Shown: positions 28,501-36,424 of the stretch, in pieces
Layout: each line of letters opens with the position of its first letter
Position numbering within the stretch: position 1 is the stretch's first letter
Made by a program: the position numbers and the translations under genes
Assembly: GCA_964629885.1 (NCBI GenBank)
Contig: CAZVRJ010000005.1
Span: 1 to 64,000, forward strand
Length of the DNA stretch: 64,000 nt
Direction of reading: 5' to 3'
Source of the DNA: CAYWCV01 sp964629885
GTDB taxonomy: Bacteria > Bacteroidota > Rhodothermia > Balneolales > CAYWCV01
Notes under the pieces: generated by a model
Databases searched by the model: none
Told to the model about the DNA's origin: nothing
Seen by the model: the letters and a program-made list of their open reading frames with translations, nothing else

Positions 28501-29142
28501 TCCACCCTCATTCACCAGGTCGTCGCTTATGCCCTGTATGAAGCATGCGTGTGGCTGGGGGTGCGTGTAGGCATCCTCAGAACGCATCAGCTTACCCGTA
28601 ATGCCATCTACGTAATAATGACCTTGTGCTGGACCATTAATGCCATATGCCCAATGGAGACCTGTGTTGAACCATTGCGGAGAGTTTGGTGCTGCCATTT
28701 GCTTGGCCAACATATAGCACATTTCGTCGTAGAACGACTTCGCGTCCTCTTCGGTGTTGAAATACTTGTACTTCCAACCCCAGTAGGTCCAGCAGCCAGC
28801 CAAACGATGGAAAACCTCACGAGAGTCGCTTTCATTTCTGTAGCGCTCGTTCTCGGGCAGCTTCGATAAAGCAGCTTCATCGGCCTCGGAGCGTTGCAAC
28901 CATTTTGGCACTCCCTTTTCAGCCACTTTTTTGAGTGCGACAGGCACGCCGGCTTTTCTGAAATACTTTTGAGCAATGATATCTGTTGCCACTTGCGACC
29001 ACGACTTCGGTACCGATACGTTTTCCATGAGGAAGACACGGGAGCCGTCTGGGTTTTTAATCTCGGAAGTTCTGTTGTCGAATGCGATGCTGTCGTAGGG
29101 TGTTGTCCAGGTAGCATCGGTAAAGTGGCGCGGGCAGATCAT
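25516..29142 (-). CDS. nrdJ: Adenosylcobalamin-dependent (class II) ribonucleotide reductase
   Basis: 1208 residues, the long NrdJ form that reduces ribonucleotides with adenosylcobalamin as radical source. The active-site segment NPCSEYMFLDNTACNLAS lies near residue 497. A phosphate/substrate loop reads APTGTIGLVMDCDTTGIEPD. The C-terminal tail carries a zinc-ribbon-like set of cysteines (DSCSECGN, GTCLKCNTCG and a final GCS), which in this family re-reduces the active site. It works with or without oxygen. Cobalamin supply is probably linked to the BtuB-like receptor immediately upstream on the same strand, although a 527-bp spacer intervenes and no riboswitch precedes nrdJ. Confidence 0.97.
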   Translation of the reverse strand: MICPRHFTDATWTTPYDSIAFDNRTSEIKNPDGSRVFLMENVSVPKSWSQVATDIIAQKYFRKAGVPVALKKVAEKGVPKWLQRSEADEAALSKLPENERYRNESDSREVFHRLAGCWTYWGWKYKYFNTEEDAKSFYDEMCYMLAKQMAAPNSPQWFNTGLHWAYGINGPAQGHYYVDGITGKLMRSEDAYTHPQPHACFIQGISDDLVNEGGIMDLWVREARLFKYGSGTGTNFSALRGSSEPLSGGGRSSGLMSFLKIGDRAAGAIKSGGTTRRAAKMVTLDLDHPDIEEYINWKVAEEQKVAALVAGSKTMEKYLKQVIQLCHKPIEIEGRTYNGAVSRDPRKNKELAAVIRKAKEAEVPLNYLERVIQLAAQGFTDIEFETYDTDWNSEAYATVSGQNSNNSVRVPNSFMKAVRDNGDWHLYGRIEKRKASEEGRDPKPLKTLKAKDLWDDIAYAAWACADPGTQYHDTINEWHTCPEDGEIRASNPCSEYMFLDNTACNLASLNLMTFYDQTTGLFDVESYRYASRLWTIVLEISVLMAQFPSREIAELSYEFRTLGLGYANIGTLLMVQGIPYDSKEAMAITGALTAIMHMSSYATSAEMASELGPFPGYERNKKHMLRVIRNHRRAAWNAAPEEYEDLTIKPLGIDASVCPEYLLKAAREDSDRALKLGEKHGYRNAQVTVIAPTGTIGLVMDCDTTGIEPDFALVKFKKLAGGGYFKIINSSVPAALKRLGYNEQQTDAIIKYAKGHGSLKGCKAITIEALKARGFTDEVLNNIEKALPGVFDIKFAFNQWILGEDFCKDVLGLTDEQLGDWNFNLLAELGFSNREIEAANDYVCGTMTVEGAPHLKDEHLAVFDCANKCGRIGTRYISAHGHIMMMAAAQPFISGAISKTINLPNEANVDDFKSAYMQSWEMMLKANALYRDGSKLSQPLNTTSGIASVLEEPEGEEVTPDPQILVAQDKVVQTAERIIHKYMAGRRRLPTRRGGYTQKAKIGGQSVYLRTGEYENGQIGEIFIDMHREGAAFRSLMNCFAISISLGLQHGVPLEEFVDAFVFTRFEPSGMVVGNPQIKMSTSVIDYIFRELAVTYMGRDDLAHVSPEETFQRTLRPVDGEEEAETIAPLSAVADAISMKAPFENEPVASYTPSVHSNDNRTKMQSDVDRAKQLGYTGDSCSECGNMTLVRNGTCLKCNTCGATSGCS

Positions 29143-29309
29143 AAGGGCAGTAAATTTTTGTCTCTAGTCAGAGTCTTTATTGTTGTCAGTAGGAGTGGTT
29201 TTATCGGTTGACACTCTGTAAAGTCGACACTGGATATCTGGCATGAGCCAAAGGGTCGAAGGGCAATATATCCGCAAAGTTGTGGCACATCAATTAAAAA
29301 ATCACGTAT

Positions 29310-29338
29310 TTATCCACAAAATGCGATAGTTATCAACA
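29310..29338 (+). promoter_or_regulatory. Pair of DnaA-box-like sites
   Basis: TTATCCACA at 29310-29318 matches the DnaA-box consensus exactly, and TTATCAACA at 29330-29338 differs at one position. Their starts are 20 bp apart, close to two helical turns, on the same strand. A third near match, TTATCCCCA, is at 29521-29529, beside the AT-rich stretch. Confidence 0.5.
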
Positions 29339-29565
29339 GCACCGAAAAACGCTTCCAATACGATGGGTTTAAGAACGCAAAGTGCCTGAACGCCACATTC
29401 CCAAATCAAAGTTTGAAACGACTACTCACGAAGTGAGCACAAATCACATAACATATAGCAGCACAATAGGTTATGAATAGGTTCATTAAACGCCTGTGCA
29501 CATAAATGCCAAATGGTGATTTATCCCCAATTATATTTAATCGACTTATATATATTACATTATAT

Positions 29566-29616
29566 ATACACACTATATAATGCGATTATCTGTAATCAGC
29601 ATTATATAGTGTGTAT
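29566..29616. repeat. 18-bp perfect inverted repeat with nested hairpin
   Basis: The left arm at 29566-29583 contains ACACACTATATAATGC, and the right arm at 29599-29616 is its exact reverse complement. The 15-bp centre itself folds as GATTA-TCTG-TAATC plus one unpaired A. It could extrude as a cruciform or act as a binding site. It lacks the GC stem and T tract of an intrinsic terminator, although it lies 54 bp past the receptor gene's stop. Confidence 0.9.
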
Positions 29617-29669
29617 TATCATAAATAGACCATCAATACTATGTCGTATTTTTCAGCATACTATTTTAA

Positions 29670-31595
29670 TCATTTACGACTAACCCTGACTGCTACAAGA
29701 AGATGCCTCCCCGGCATGGGGTACCAAGCCAGAGTACTATACGTTGCATTGAATGCATTAACCAAACTGAGTCTTACTGATGGTTCAATGCTACCTGCCG
29801 TAAATCGATATTGAGTGCTTACGTTCGCCAAAGTGTACGACGGCATGGGGTCGATTGCACTGCTGTGGTCTTCACTGCTATATCGTTTGCCATCGTGCGA
29901 AAGCTCTGTGTTAAGCTGAAACTGTCGGATGCTAGCACCGGCCTGAATCCTGATCATCCATTCGGGTGTATACCTGAGTTGATTGTTCACGGCTGTATCC
30001 CCAACGAAGCGAGCTCTCGGAATAAAGGCCCTGTTCCAAGTCACCTGCGATCCCGTGTGAAGTTTCACCTTATTGATGATGGTTTCAACTCTAAAATTTT
30101 GCTCAATGCCGTGACCATGCATTTCCTGAAGGTTTATCGGAGACCACATCCCCCCCTCGCCCGGTTGCCAAACGATGCCGTTTTTTGCTCTCGTCAAATA
30201 GGTCAATGCCTGCCAATCGATTTTGGTTCTGCCCCGCTGCGTCTGATAATGTAGCCCAATATCGGCTTTATGAGCTCTTTCAGGCTGTAAATCGGGATTA
30301 CCTCCATAGATCCAGTATTGGTCGTTCAAAGTCGGTGCCGTGAAATTGTAGCTCCATTGAGACCTGATATGCAAAACGTTCGTGATGAGCGGTTTGTTTA
30401 ATCCGATGGATGGACTCAAGGCTGAGCCTATGTCCTCAATTACATCGAGTCTGACTGCTGGAAAGAGTACTAATCCAGCAGGAGCATTAACCAGTGCCCG
30501 GATTGTGCCGTTTAGCGCGTTCCTGGAAGTTGGAGACTCAAAATTATTCGTTGATACGCCAACTGCGTCTCCACCCACAGAAGTGGTGACATCGAACCAT
30601 GGCTTGGGAGAAATGTCGTATTGTAGGGCCAAAGATGCACCCCTTACCCTGTTGTAGCTTCTTTCGGTGAGCCAGATATCGTTGTATAAAAGTCGGCTTT
30701 GCCAAACTTGGGCTCCTACCGACCAGTTTGAGCCACTGCCTGGGCCTGTGAGCTCTGCTGTGAGCCGAATTTCTTCATCATCTTGGACACCCTCCATGCC
30801 CAGAAAATTGATCGGATCCGGTATTTCACGATTGGCAATGTGACCATATGCGTTTGTGCGCAACGAATACTTATTGTTTACTGCAAGGGTACCAAGTTGA
30901 ATCCATTTCCTATCAAAGCTGCTGTTATCTCGACGAAGTTGGGTGTCTTGGTCGGTATTTGTATATGCATAATTGTTGTCGGACGATGTGCTGCCTGCAT
31001 TGATTAAATAGGTGTTGTTTCCCCTTGTTGCAACAAATGACCCGAAAGATTCCTGATATCCCCATGGACCTCTTTCGTGCGACAGTTTCCACCCTTGGTT
31101 CCATCCACTGCCCAGTAGCAGGCTCCCACCCGGTGCTGCGCTTCCGAAAGTGGATGATGCATTTGCCGTGGCGATTTCGGCCAGCCCCAGCGTTGATACA
31201 GAGATCAACGCCATGTCAACTTGTCCGTGCATGGGCTGATTTAGCGTGAATCCGTCTCTTACAACTTGAAATGAGGTAGTTCCAAATCCTCGTTGGGTGA
31301 GTCCGGATGCTAGTCCTGGTCCATTCGACCGCAGGTAGGCGTGACCATAAAGCGAAAGCAAAGAAACAAGATCTCTAGCTGAGGTGCCTTCCAATACTTC
31401 GGGTCCGATTACAAGGACTTGCTGAGGCTGATATATGGCAGGCACTTTGTAACGAGTGCTTGTAACCTGAACCTCAGGCAAGCTGTCGTTTTTGACTTGG
31501 CCCACAGACGGTGCGGCAAACAGAAGTAGGATCAGCGACCCTAATGATACGATGCGGCAGATCGAACTCTGCCGAGTTGTGTGATGTGTTTTCAT
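29670..31595 (-). CDS. TonB-dependent outer-membrane receptor, BtuB-like, probably for cobalamin
   Basis: 641 residues. The signal peptide ends near residue 33 (LILLLFAAPSVGQ). A TonB-box-like EVQVTSTR (41-48) follows, then the plug domain (DLVSLLSLYGHAYLRSNGPG, GLTQRGFGTTSFQVVRDG) and a 22-strand-type barrel. The last strand is HLLVAVRVSRK, without the usual terminal aromatic residue. The size matches BtuB rather than the larger SusC-type receptors. The strongest evidence for the substrate is the B12 riboswitch directly upstream. An AAGGG sits just before the ATG and can pair with the leader. Confidence 0.88.
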   Translation of the reverse strand: MKTHHTTRQSSICRIVSLGSLILLLFAAPSVGQVKNDSLPEVQVTSTRYKVPAIYQPQQVLVIGPEVLEGTSARDLVSLLSLYGHAYLRSNGPGLASGLTQRGFGTTSFQVVRDGFTLNQPMHGQVDMALISVSTLGLAEIATANASSTFGSAAPGGSLLLGSGWNQGWKLSHERGPWGYQESFGSFVATRGNNTYLINAGSTSSDNNYAYTNTDQDTQLRRDNSSFDRKWIQLGTLAVNNKYSLRTNAYGHIANREIPDPINFLGMEGVQDDEEIRLTAELTGPGSGSNWSVGAQVWQSRLLYNDIWLTERSYNRVRGASLALQYDISPKPWFDVTTSVGGDAVGVSTNNFESPTSRNALNGTIRALVNAPAGLVLFPAVRLDVIEDIGSALSPSIGLNKPLITNVLHIRSQWSYNFTAPTLNDQYWIYGGNPDLQPERAHKADIGLHYQTQRGRTKIDWQALTYLTRAKNGIVWQPGEGGMWSPINLQEMHGHGIEQNFRVETIINKVKLHTGSQVTWNRAFIPRARFVGDTAVNNQLRYTPEWMIRIQAGASIRQFQLNTELSHDGKRYSSEDHSSAIDPMPSYTLANVSTQYRFTAGSIEPSVRLSLVNAFNATYSTLAWYPMPGRHLLVAVRVSRK

Positions 31596-31629
31596 ACACC
31601 CTTATACTTTTATTCCCGAAAGTTGGTGT

Positions 31630-31800
31630 TGGGTTCTAAGGCAGGTCTCCTGGCTTGCAACGCCCAAAGTGGTGTGCCTTCCCGAGGGTTATTCAGTGAC
31701 ATACCGGGCTTGATGTTGCTTACAGTTGCGGGTACAGCTTTCGATTAGAACGAAATTCCCTTTTCATTGGCTTGATGACGAAGCCAAACCGTAGAACAGT
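31630..31800 (-). ncRNA. Cobalamin (B12) riboswitch
   Basis: Read on the minus strand this leader shows AAAAGGGAA, GCTGTACCCGCAACTGTAA and the closing GCCAGGAGACCTGCC, which are core elements of the AdoCbl riboswitch family (B12 box included). It ends about 35 nt before the receptor ATG. In the expression platform ACACC (plus 31625-31629) can pair with GGTGT right before the ATG (31596-31600), next to the AAGGG ribosome-binding site. No T tract follows, so control is probably at translation initiation: B12 represses receptor synthesis. Confidence 0.93.
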
Positions 31801-31875
31801 TATGTAAAGAACTACAACAAGATAGCTCACAATTAAGGATCGAATCAACCCAAATGTGTGTTTAAGGGAAATACA

Positions 31876-31926
31876 TTTGCCTTGATCGACAAGGCAAACC
31901 TGATTAGATTACATACTTTTTGTATG
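31876..31926 (+). promoter_or_regulatory. Two dyad symmetries upstream of the superoxide dismutase gene
   Basis: TTTGCCTTG-ATCGA-CAAGGCAAA (31876-31898) is a perfect 9-bp inverted repeat. CATAC-TTTTT-GTATG follows at 31912-31926. No poly-T follows the first, so it is not an intrinsic terminator. They lie 50-100 bp before the SOD start and may be operator sites; the regulator is unknown. Confidence 0.55.
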
Positions 31927-31976
31927 CAGCAGAATTAGTGGGACGTTGATATCCCCATAACACATTGAATACTACT

Positions 31977-32702
31977 ATGAGCACAATCAATAGAAGAGAC
32001 ATGTTAAAGCTATCGGCTGGCACCTTGGGTGCATTTGCTGCCGGTGGCCTATTTCAGAATGCGGCTGCAAGCTGGAAAATGTACAACCCTGAAACACGCA
32101 AATACGAGCTGCCTCCTCTTCCCTACGCTTATGATGCACTTGAGCCGCATATCGACGCTCAGACCATGCGCCTGCATCACGACATCCATCATTTAGGCTA
32201 TGTGAATGGCTTGAATAACGCCATCGCTAAGCTTGAAGAGTCGCATGCATCGGGCGATTACAGTCTCGTCAAGCACTGGTCGCGTGAAATGGCATTTCAT
32301 GGTGCAGGACACCTTCTGCACGTGATCTTCTGGAATACCATGGCTCCTCAAGTAGATGGCGACAACGTCCCTACAGATCCCGATTTGGTTGCTGCCATCA
32401 ATGCTTCGTTCGGTTCCTACGAAAACTTCCGCAAGCATTTTGTAGCCGCATCAATAGCCGTAGAAGCAAGCGGATGGGGCATTTTGGCATATGAGCCAAT
32501 CGGTAACCGCTTAGTTGTGTTACAATCAGAAAAGCATCAGGATCTTACTCAGTGGACATCCGTTCCAATTTTGGCCATTGATGTGTGGGAGCATGCCTAC
32601 TACCTTAAGTACCAGAACCGTCGTGGTGAGTACGTAAACAATTGGTTCAACGTAATCAATTGGGATGAAGTGGCACGCAACTTTAAGGTTGCAGTAGGCT
32701 GA
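31977..32702 (+). CDS. Fe/Mn superoxide dismutase with Tat signal peptide
   Basis: 241 residues. I place the start at ATG 31977 rather than a TTG four codons upstream. The N-terminus NRRDMLKLSAGTLGAFAAGG is a twin-arginine signal, with AAA-S as a likely cleavage site near residue 31. The iron/manganese SOD fold follows. Metal ligands are His67 (MRLHHDIHHLGYV), the histidine of GHLLHVIFWN, and the Asp and His of DVWEHAYY. The folded metalloenzyme should therefore act in the periplasm, removing superoxide there. The gene ends 28 bp before metH on the same strand. Confidence 0.93.
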   Translation: MSTINRRDMLKLSAGTLGAFAAGGLFQNAAASWKMYNPETRKYELPPLPYAYDALEPHIDAQTMRLHHDIHHLGYVNGLNNAIAKLEESHASGDYSLVKHWSREMAFHGAGHLLHVIFWNTMAPQVDGDNVPTDPDLVAAINASFGSYENFRKHFVAASIAVEASGWGILAYEPIGNRLVVLQSEKHQDLTQWTSVPILAIDVWEHAYYLKYQNRRGEYVNNWFNVINWDEVARNFKVAVG

Positions 32703-32730
32703 TAATCGATCGTTTTTTTAGCTGCTCAAA

Positions 32731-35700
32731 TTGATTAACAAACTTCGTCAATTGCTGGGTCAGCGTATTCTTCTCCTCGATGGAGCCATGGGTACGATGA
32801 TCCAGCAACACAAACCCGATGAGCTTACTTATCGGGGAGAGCGTTTCAAAGACTGGAACGTTGATCTCAAAGGGAACAACGACCTTCTCACGATCACCCA
32901 GCCAGAAATGATTGAGGGGATCCACCGTGCATTCCTCGACGCCGGATCCGATATCATCGAGACGAACACGTTCAACTCGAACGCCATATCGCTCGCCGAT
33001 TATGAGCAGGAGGATTTGGCATACGAGTTGAATCTGGAGGCAGCCTTACTGGCGAGGAAAGCCGTTGATCAGTTTGTCAATTCGAACGGTGGTGAGCGAT
33101 TTGTGGCAGGTGCAATCGGCCCAACAAATCGGACACTCAGCATGTCGCCTGACGTAAACAACCCTGGCTACAGGGCTGTTTCGTTCGACCAGCTGATGGA
33201 TGCCTACCAAGTGCAGGTAAAAGGGCTCTTGGACGGCGGTGTCGACATCATTCTCATCGAGACCGTATTCGACACCCTGAATTGCAAGGCAGCCATCCGA
33301 GCTGTGGCCAACGAAACCCGAGCGCGTGGTGTGAGAGTTCCAGTTATGATTTCTGGTACCATCACCGATGCAAGCGGCCGTACTCTGTCCGGACAGACAC
33401 CCGAAGCGTTTTGGATCTCGGTTGCGCATACGCCCGATCTTATCAGCGTAGGGCTCAACTGCGCCTTGGGCTCAGCCCAAATGCGCCCACACCTTCAGGC
33501 GTTATCTACCGTGGCTTCGGTAGCTGTAAGTCTGTATCCGAATGCGGGTCTTCCGAATGCTTTTGGCGAGTATGACGAATCGGCTGCTTTTATGGCAGAA
33601 GTCATTGGATCTTACGCCAAAGAAGGCATGATCAACGTTGCGGGTGGATGTTGCGGAACTCGCCCGGAGCACATTGCAGCAATGTCTGAGGCAGTTAGAA
33701 ATATCCAACCGAGGACAATTCCGAGCGAATCCAAGATCTTTTCACTGAGCGGGCTTGAGCCGCTTTGGGTGCGACCAGAGAGTAACTTTGTTAATATTGG
33801 TGAGCGGACTAATGTTACCGGCTCACGGAAATTTGCCCGTCTAGTACTTAATGGAGCCTATGATGAGGCAATTGATGTAGCGCGTCAGCAGGTCGATAAC
33901 GGTGCTCAGATCATCGATATCAATATGGATGAAGGCATGCTCGACTCGGTGGGTGCTATGACTACCTATCTTAACCTGCTTGCTTCGGAACCCGATATCA
34001 GCAAGGTTCCGTTCATGATCGACTCGAGCAAATGGGAAGTGCTCGAAGCTGGATTAAAGTGCGTGCAAGGCAAGGCGATTGTCAACTCAATCAGCCTTAA
34101 AGAGGGCGAATCTGTATTTCTCGATCATGCGCGGCGTATTCGCGAGTACGGCGCAGCTGTGGTGGTCATGGCATTTGACGAGCAAGGTCAGGCCGATACC
34201 TATCAACGGCGCATCGACATCTGCAAGCGTGCGTGGCATTTGCTAACGCAAGAAATCGGGTTTTCTTCGCACGACATCATTTTTGATCCGAACATACTGA
34301 CCGTCGCAACTGGAATTGACGAACACCGTCGATATGCCATCGATTTCATTGAGGCCACCCGCTGGATCAAGAAGCACTTACCCGATGTGAAGGTCAGCGG
34401 CGGGATTAGCAACATATCGTTCTCATTCAGGGGTAACGACAAGGTACGCGAAGCGATGCATGCCGCATTCTTGTATCACGCCATTAAGGCTGGGCTAGAT
34501 ATGGGAATTGTAAATGCTGGTCAACTTGAAGTCTATGAGGAAATCGACCCAGAGTTACTCTTGCTTGTTGAAGACGTGTTATTTGACCGCAGGCCCGACT
34601 CAACCGAGCGACTGGTGACCTATGCCGACAATATGGGATCTAAGAAGGGGCAAACGCAAAGTGGTGGACCCGACTTGGCGTGGAGAGATGGCAGCGTAAC
34701 TGAACGGTTAAAACACGCTTTGGTAAAAGGTATCGCCGACTATATCGAGCAGGATACCGATGAGGCACGGTTGTCGGTAGATAGTCCCATCAAAGTGATC
34801 GAGGGTCCATTGATGGATGGAATGAACGTTGTAGGCGACCTTTTCGCAGAAGGCAAGATGTTCTTGCCGCAGGTTGTGAAAAGTGCGCGGGTCATGAAGA
34901 AGTCGGTGGCCTATCTGATTCCATACATCGAGGCTGAGAAAGCCAAATCCAATCAAGTTTCAACTCAGGCAAAGATTTTGTTGGCTACCGTAAAGGGTGA
35001 TGTTCACGACATTGGTAAAAACATTGTAGGTGTTGTGCTCGCATGCAATAATTTCGATGTGTCCGATCTAGGCGTGATGGTTCCTGCTAACAAAATTCTC
35101 GACGAGGCTGAGCGTATAGGCGCAGACGTGATAGGTTTGAGCGGGCTGATTACACCATCTCTTGACGAAATGGTTAATGTGGCTCGCGAAATGGAGCGCA
35201 GAGGCATGAAAACCCCTCTTTTAATTGGAGGTGCAACGACCAGCAAGATGCACACAGCAGCCAAAATTGCGCCAAGTTACAGCGGTGCTGTCGTTCATGT
35301 TCTGGATGCTTCGCGAAGTGTTCCCGTCGTTTCAAGCCTGATCAATGCAGATAAAGCAGAGTTGTTCACTGCAGAGTTAAATAAAGAGTATGAAGTGCTT
35401 CGGGTTAAACTCGCATCACGAAGCTCCACAAGGGAGTTTCTCGACATCCAGACAGCTCGTGGCAATGCATTCAAACCCGATTGGAATAGCTATGTACCAC
35501 CTAAGCCAGCCATACTTGGAGTGACCGACCTTTCTGCTACAGTTGGTCAGCTGAGGCGCTATATTGACTGGACACCCTTTTTTATTACATGGCAATTAAG
35601 TGGTAAATACCCAGCCATATTCGATGACCCCAACATGGGAGAGGAAGCACATCGAATTTATAATGATGCAAACCGGATGCTTGATGAGCTTGAGGCTTCC

Positions 35701-36417
35701 GGTGCATTAAAATGCAAAGGAGTTGTGGGGCTTTTCCCAGCCAACAGCGACGGCGACGACATTTTGGTTTACGCCGATGAATCTCGCTCCGATGTAGTCG
35801 CAACGTTTCATACTATTCGCCAACAGGCACTGAAACGCGAGGGTCAGCCGAACAAGGCTTTATCAGACTTTATCGCACCCGTTGATTCAGACAAACAGGA
35901 TTATGTTGGTGGCTTTGCGGTAACCGCTGGATTGGGCATCGAGGCCATGTTAGAAAGGTACGCGGCCGACCATGACGACTACAGCTCCATTATGCTTAAG
36001 GCGATAGCAGACAGACTCGCTGAAGCGTTTGCTGAGTTCGCACACGAGCATACTCGCAAGGTTTTATGGGGTTATAGCCCTAACGAAAACTTCTCAAACG
36101 AAGAGCTTATACGTGAAAGTTACCAAGGTATTCGTCCTGCACCTGGCTACCCAGCACAACCTGACCATACCGAAAAGGGAATCTTGTTTGAGTTGCTGAA
36201 TGCCTCACAAAGGACAAGTATCGTGTTAACGGAGCATTTTGCCATGTATCCAGCTGCATCGGTTTCAGGGCTATACCTCTCTCATCCCGAAGCCGATTAC
36301 TTCACCATCGGGAAAATTGGAGCAGATCAGTTGCGCGACTACGCAATCAGGAAAGGTTTTACTTTAGAAGACATGGAGCGGTGGTTGTCTCCAATTTTGA
36401 ACTATGACCCAGCTTAA
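32731..36417 (+). CDS. metH: Cobalamin-dependent methionine synthase
   Basis: 1228 residues, full length for MetH, which moves a methyl group from 5-methyl-tetrahydrofolate to homocysteine via methylcobalamin. Domains in order: homocysteine/zinc domain (ILLLDGAMGTMIQ; zinc cysteines in LNCALG, about 243, and GGCCGTRPEH, about 305), pterin-binding domain (FVNIGERTNVTGSRKF), cobalamin cap (GMNVVGDLFAEGKMFLPQV), B12 domain with DVHDIGKN (about 756) and the AdoMet reactivation domain (YIDWTPFFITWQLSGKYP, RPAPGYPAQPDH). The start is TTG at 32731: an in-frame TAG lies 12 bp upstream and no ATG precedes the conserved core. It may be cotranscribed with the SOD gene. Confidence 0.96.
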   Translation: MINKLRQLLGQRILLLDGAMGTMIQQHKPDELTYRGERFKDWNVDLKGNNDLLTITQPEMIEGIHRAFLDAGSDIIETNTFNSNAISLADYEQEDLAYELNLEAALLARKAVDQFVNSNGGERFVAGAIGPTNRTLSMSPDVNNPGYRAVSFDQLMDAYQVQVKGLLDGGVDIILIETVFDTLNCKAAIRAVANETRARGVRVPVMISGTITDASGRTLSGQTPEAFWISVAHTPDLISVGLNCALGSAQMRPHLQALSTVASVAVSLYPNAGLPNAFGEYDESAAFMAEVIGSYAKEGMINVAGGCCGTRPEHIAAMSEAVRNIQPRTIPSESKIFSLSGLEPLWVRPESNFVNIGERTNVTGSRKFARLVLNGAYDEAIDVARQQVDNGAQIIDINMDEGMLDSVGAMTTYLNLLASEPDISKVPFMIDSSKWEVLEAGLKCVQGKAIVNSISLKEGESVFLDHARRIREYGAAVVVMAFDEQGQADTYQRRIDICKRAWHLLTQEIGFSSHDIIFDPNILTVATGIDEHRRYAIDFIEATRWIKKHLPDVKVSGGISNISFSFRGNDKVREAMHAAFLYHAIKAGLDMGIVNAGQLEVYEEIDPELLLLVEDVLFDRRPDSTERLVTYADNMGSKKGQTQSGGPDLAWRDGSVTERLKHALVKGIADYIEQDTDEARLSVDSPIKVIEGPLMDGMNVVGDLFAEGKMFLPQVVKSARVMKKSVAYLIPYIEAEKAKSNQVSTQAKILLATVKGDVHDIGKNIVGVVLACNNFDVSDLGVMVPANKILDEAERIGADVIGLSGLITPSLDEMVNVAREMERRGMKTPLLIGGATTSKMHTAAKIAPSYSGAVVHVLDASRSVPVVSSLINADKAELFTAELNKEYEVLRVKLASRSSTREFLDIQTARGNAFKPDWNSYVPPKPAILGVTDLSATVGQLRRYIDWTPFFITWQLSGKYPAIFDDPNMGEEAHRIYNDANRMLDELEASGALKCKGVVGLFPANSDGDDILVYADESRSDVVATFHTIRQQALKREGQPNKALSDFIAPVDSDKQDYVGGFAVTAGLGIEAMLERYAADHDDYSSIMLKAIADRLAEAFAEFAHEHTRKVLWGYSPNENFSNEELIRESYQGIRPAPGYPAQPDHTEKGILFELLNASQRTSIVLTEHFAMYPAASVSGLYLSHPEADYFTIGKIGADQLRDYAIRKGFTLEDMERWLSPILNYDPA

Positions 36418-36424
36418 ACCAAGC

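Larger units (their letters stand above)
29143..29669. other. Long AT-rich spacer, candidate replication origin
   Basis: No gene is visible in these 527 bp. The region becomes very AT-rich between about 29520 and 29665. It contains the window's only perfect DnaA box that I found (TTATCCACA at 29310), near matches at 29330 (TTATCAACA) and 29521 (TTATCCCCA), a CTCAC-GAA-GTGAG dyad at 29425-29437 and a nested inverted repeat at 29566-29616. Genes to the left run mostly on the minus strand; those to the right are about evenly split. parAB lies 18 kb away. This fits an origin of replication, but promoters of nrdJ must also lie here. Confidence 0.45.

Noticed and set aside
29566..29616. Inverted repeat as the transcription terminator of the receptor gene
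   Set aside because: The stem is AT-rich and no T run follows it on the minus strand, unlike the clear terminators elsewhere in the window. A role in 3' end formation is still possible but not supported.
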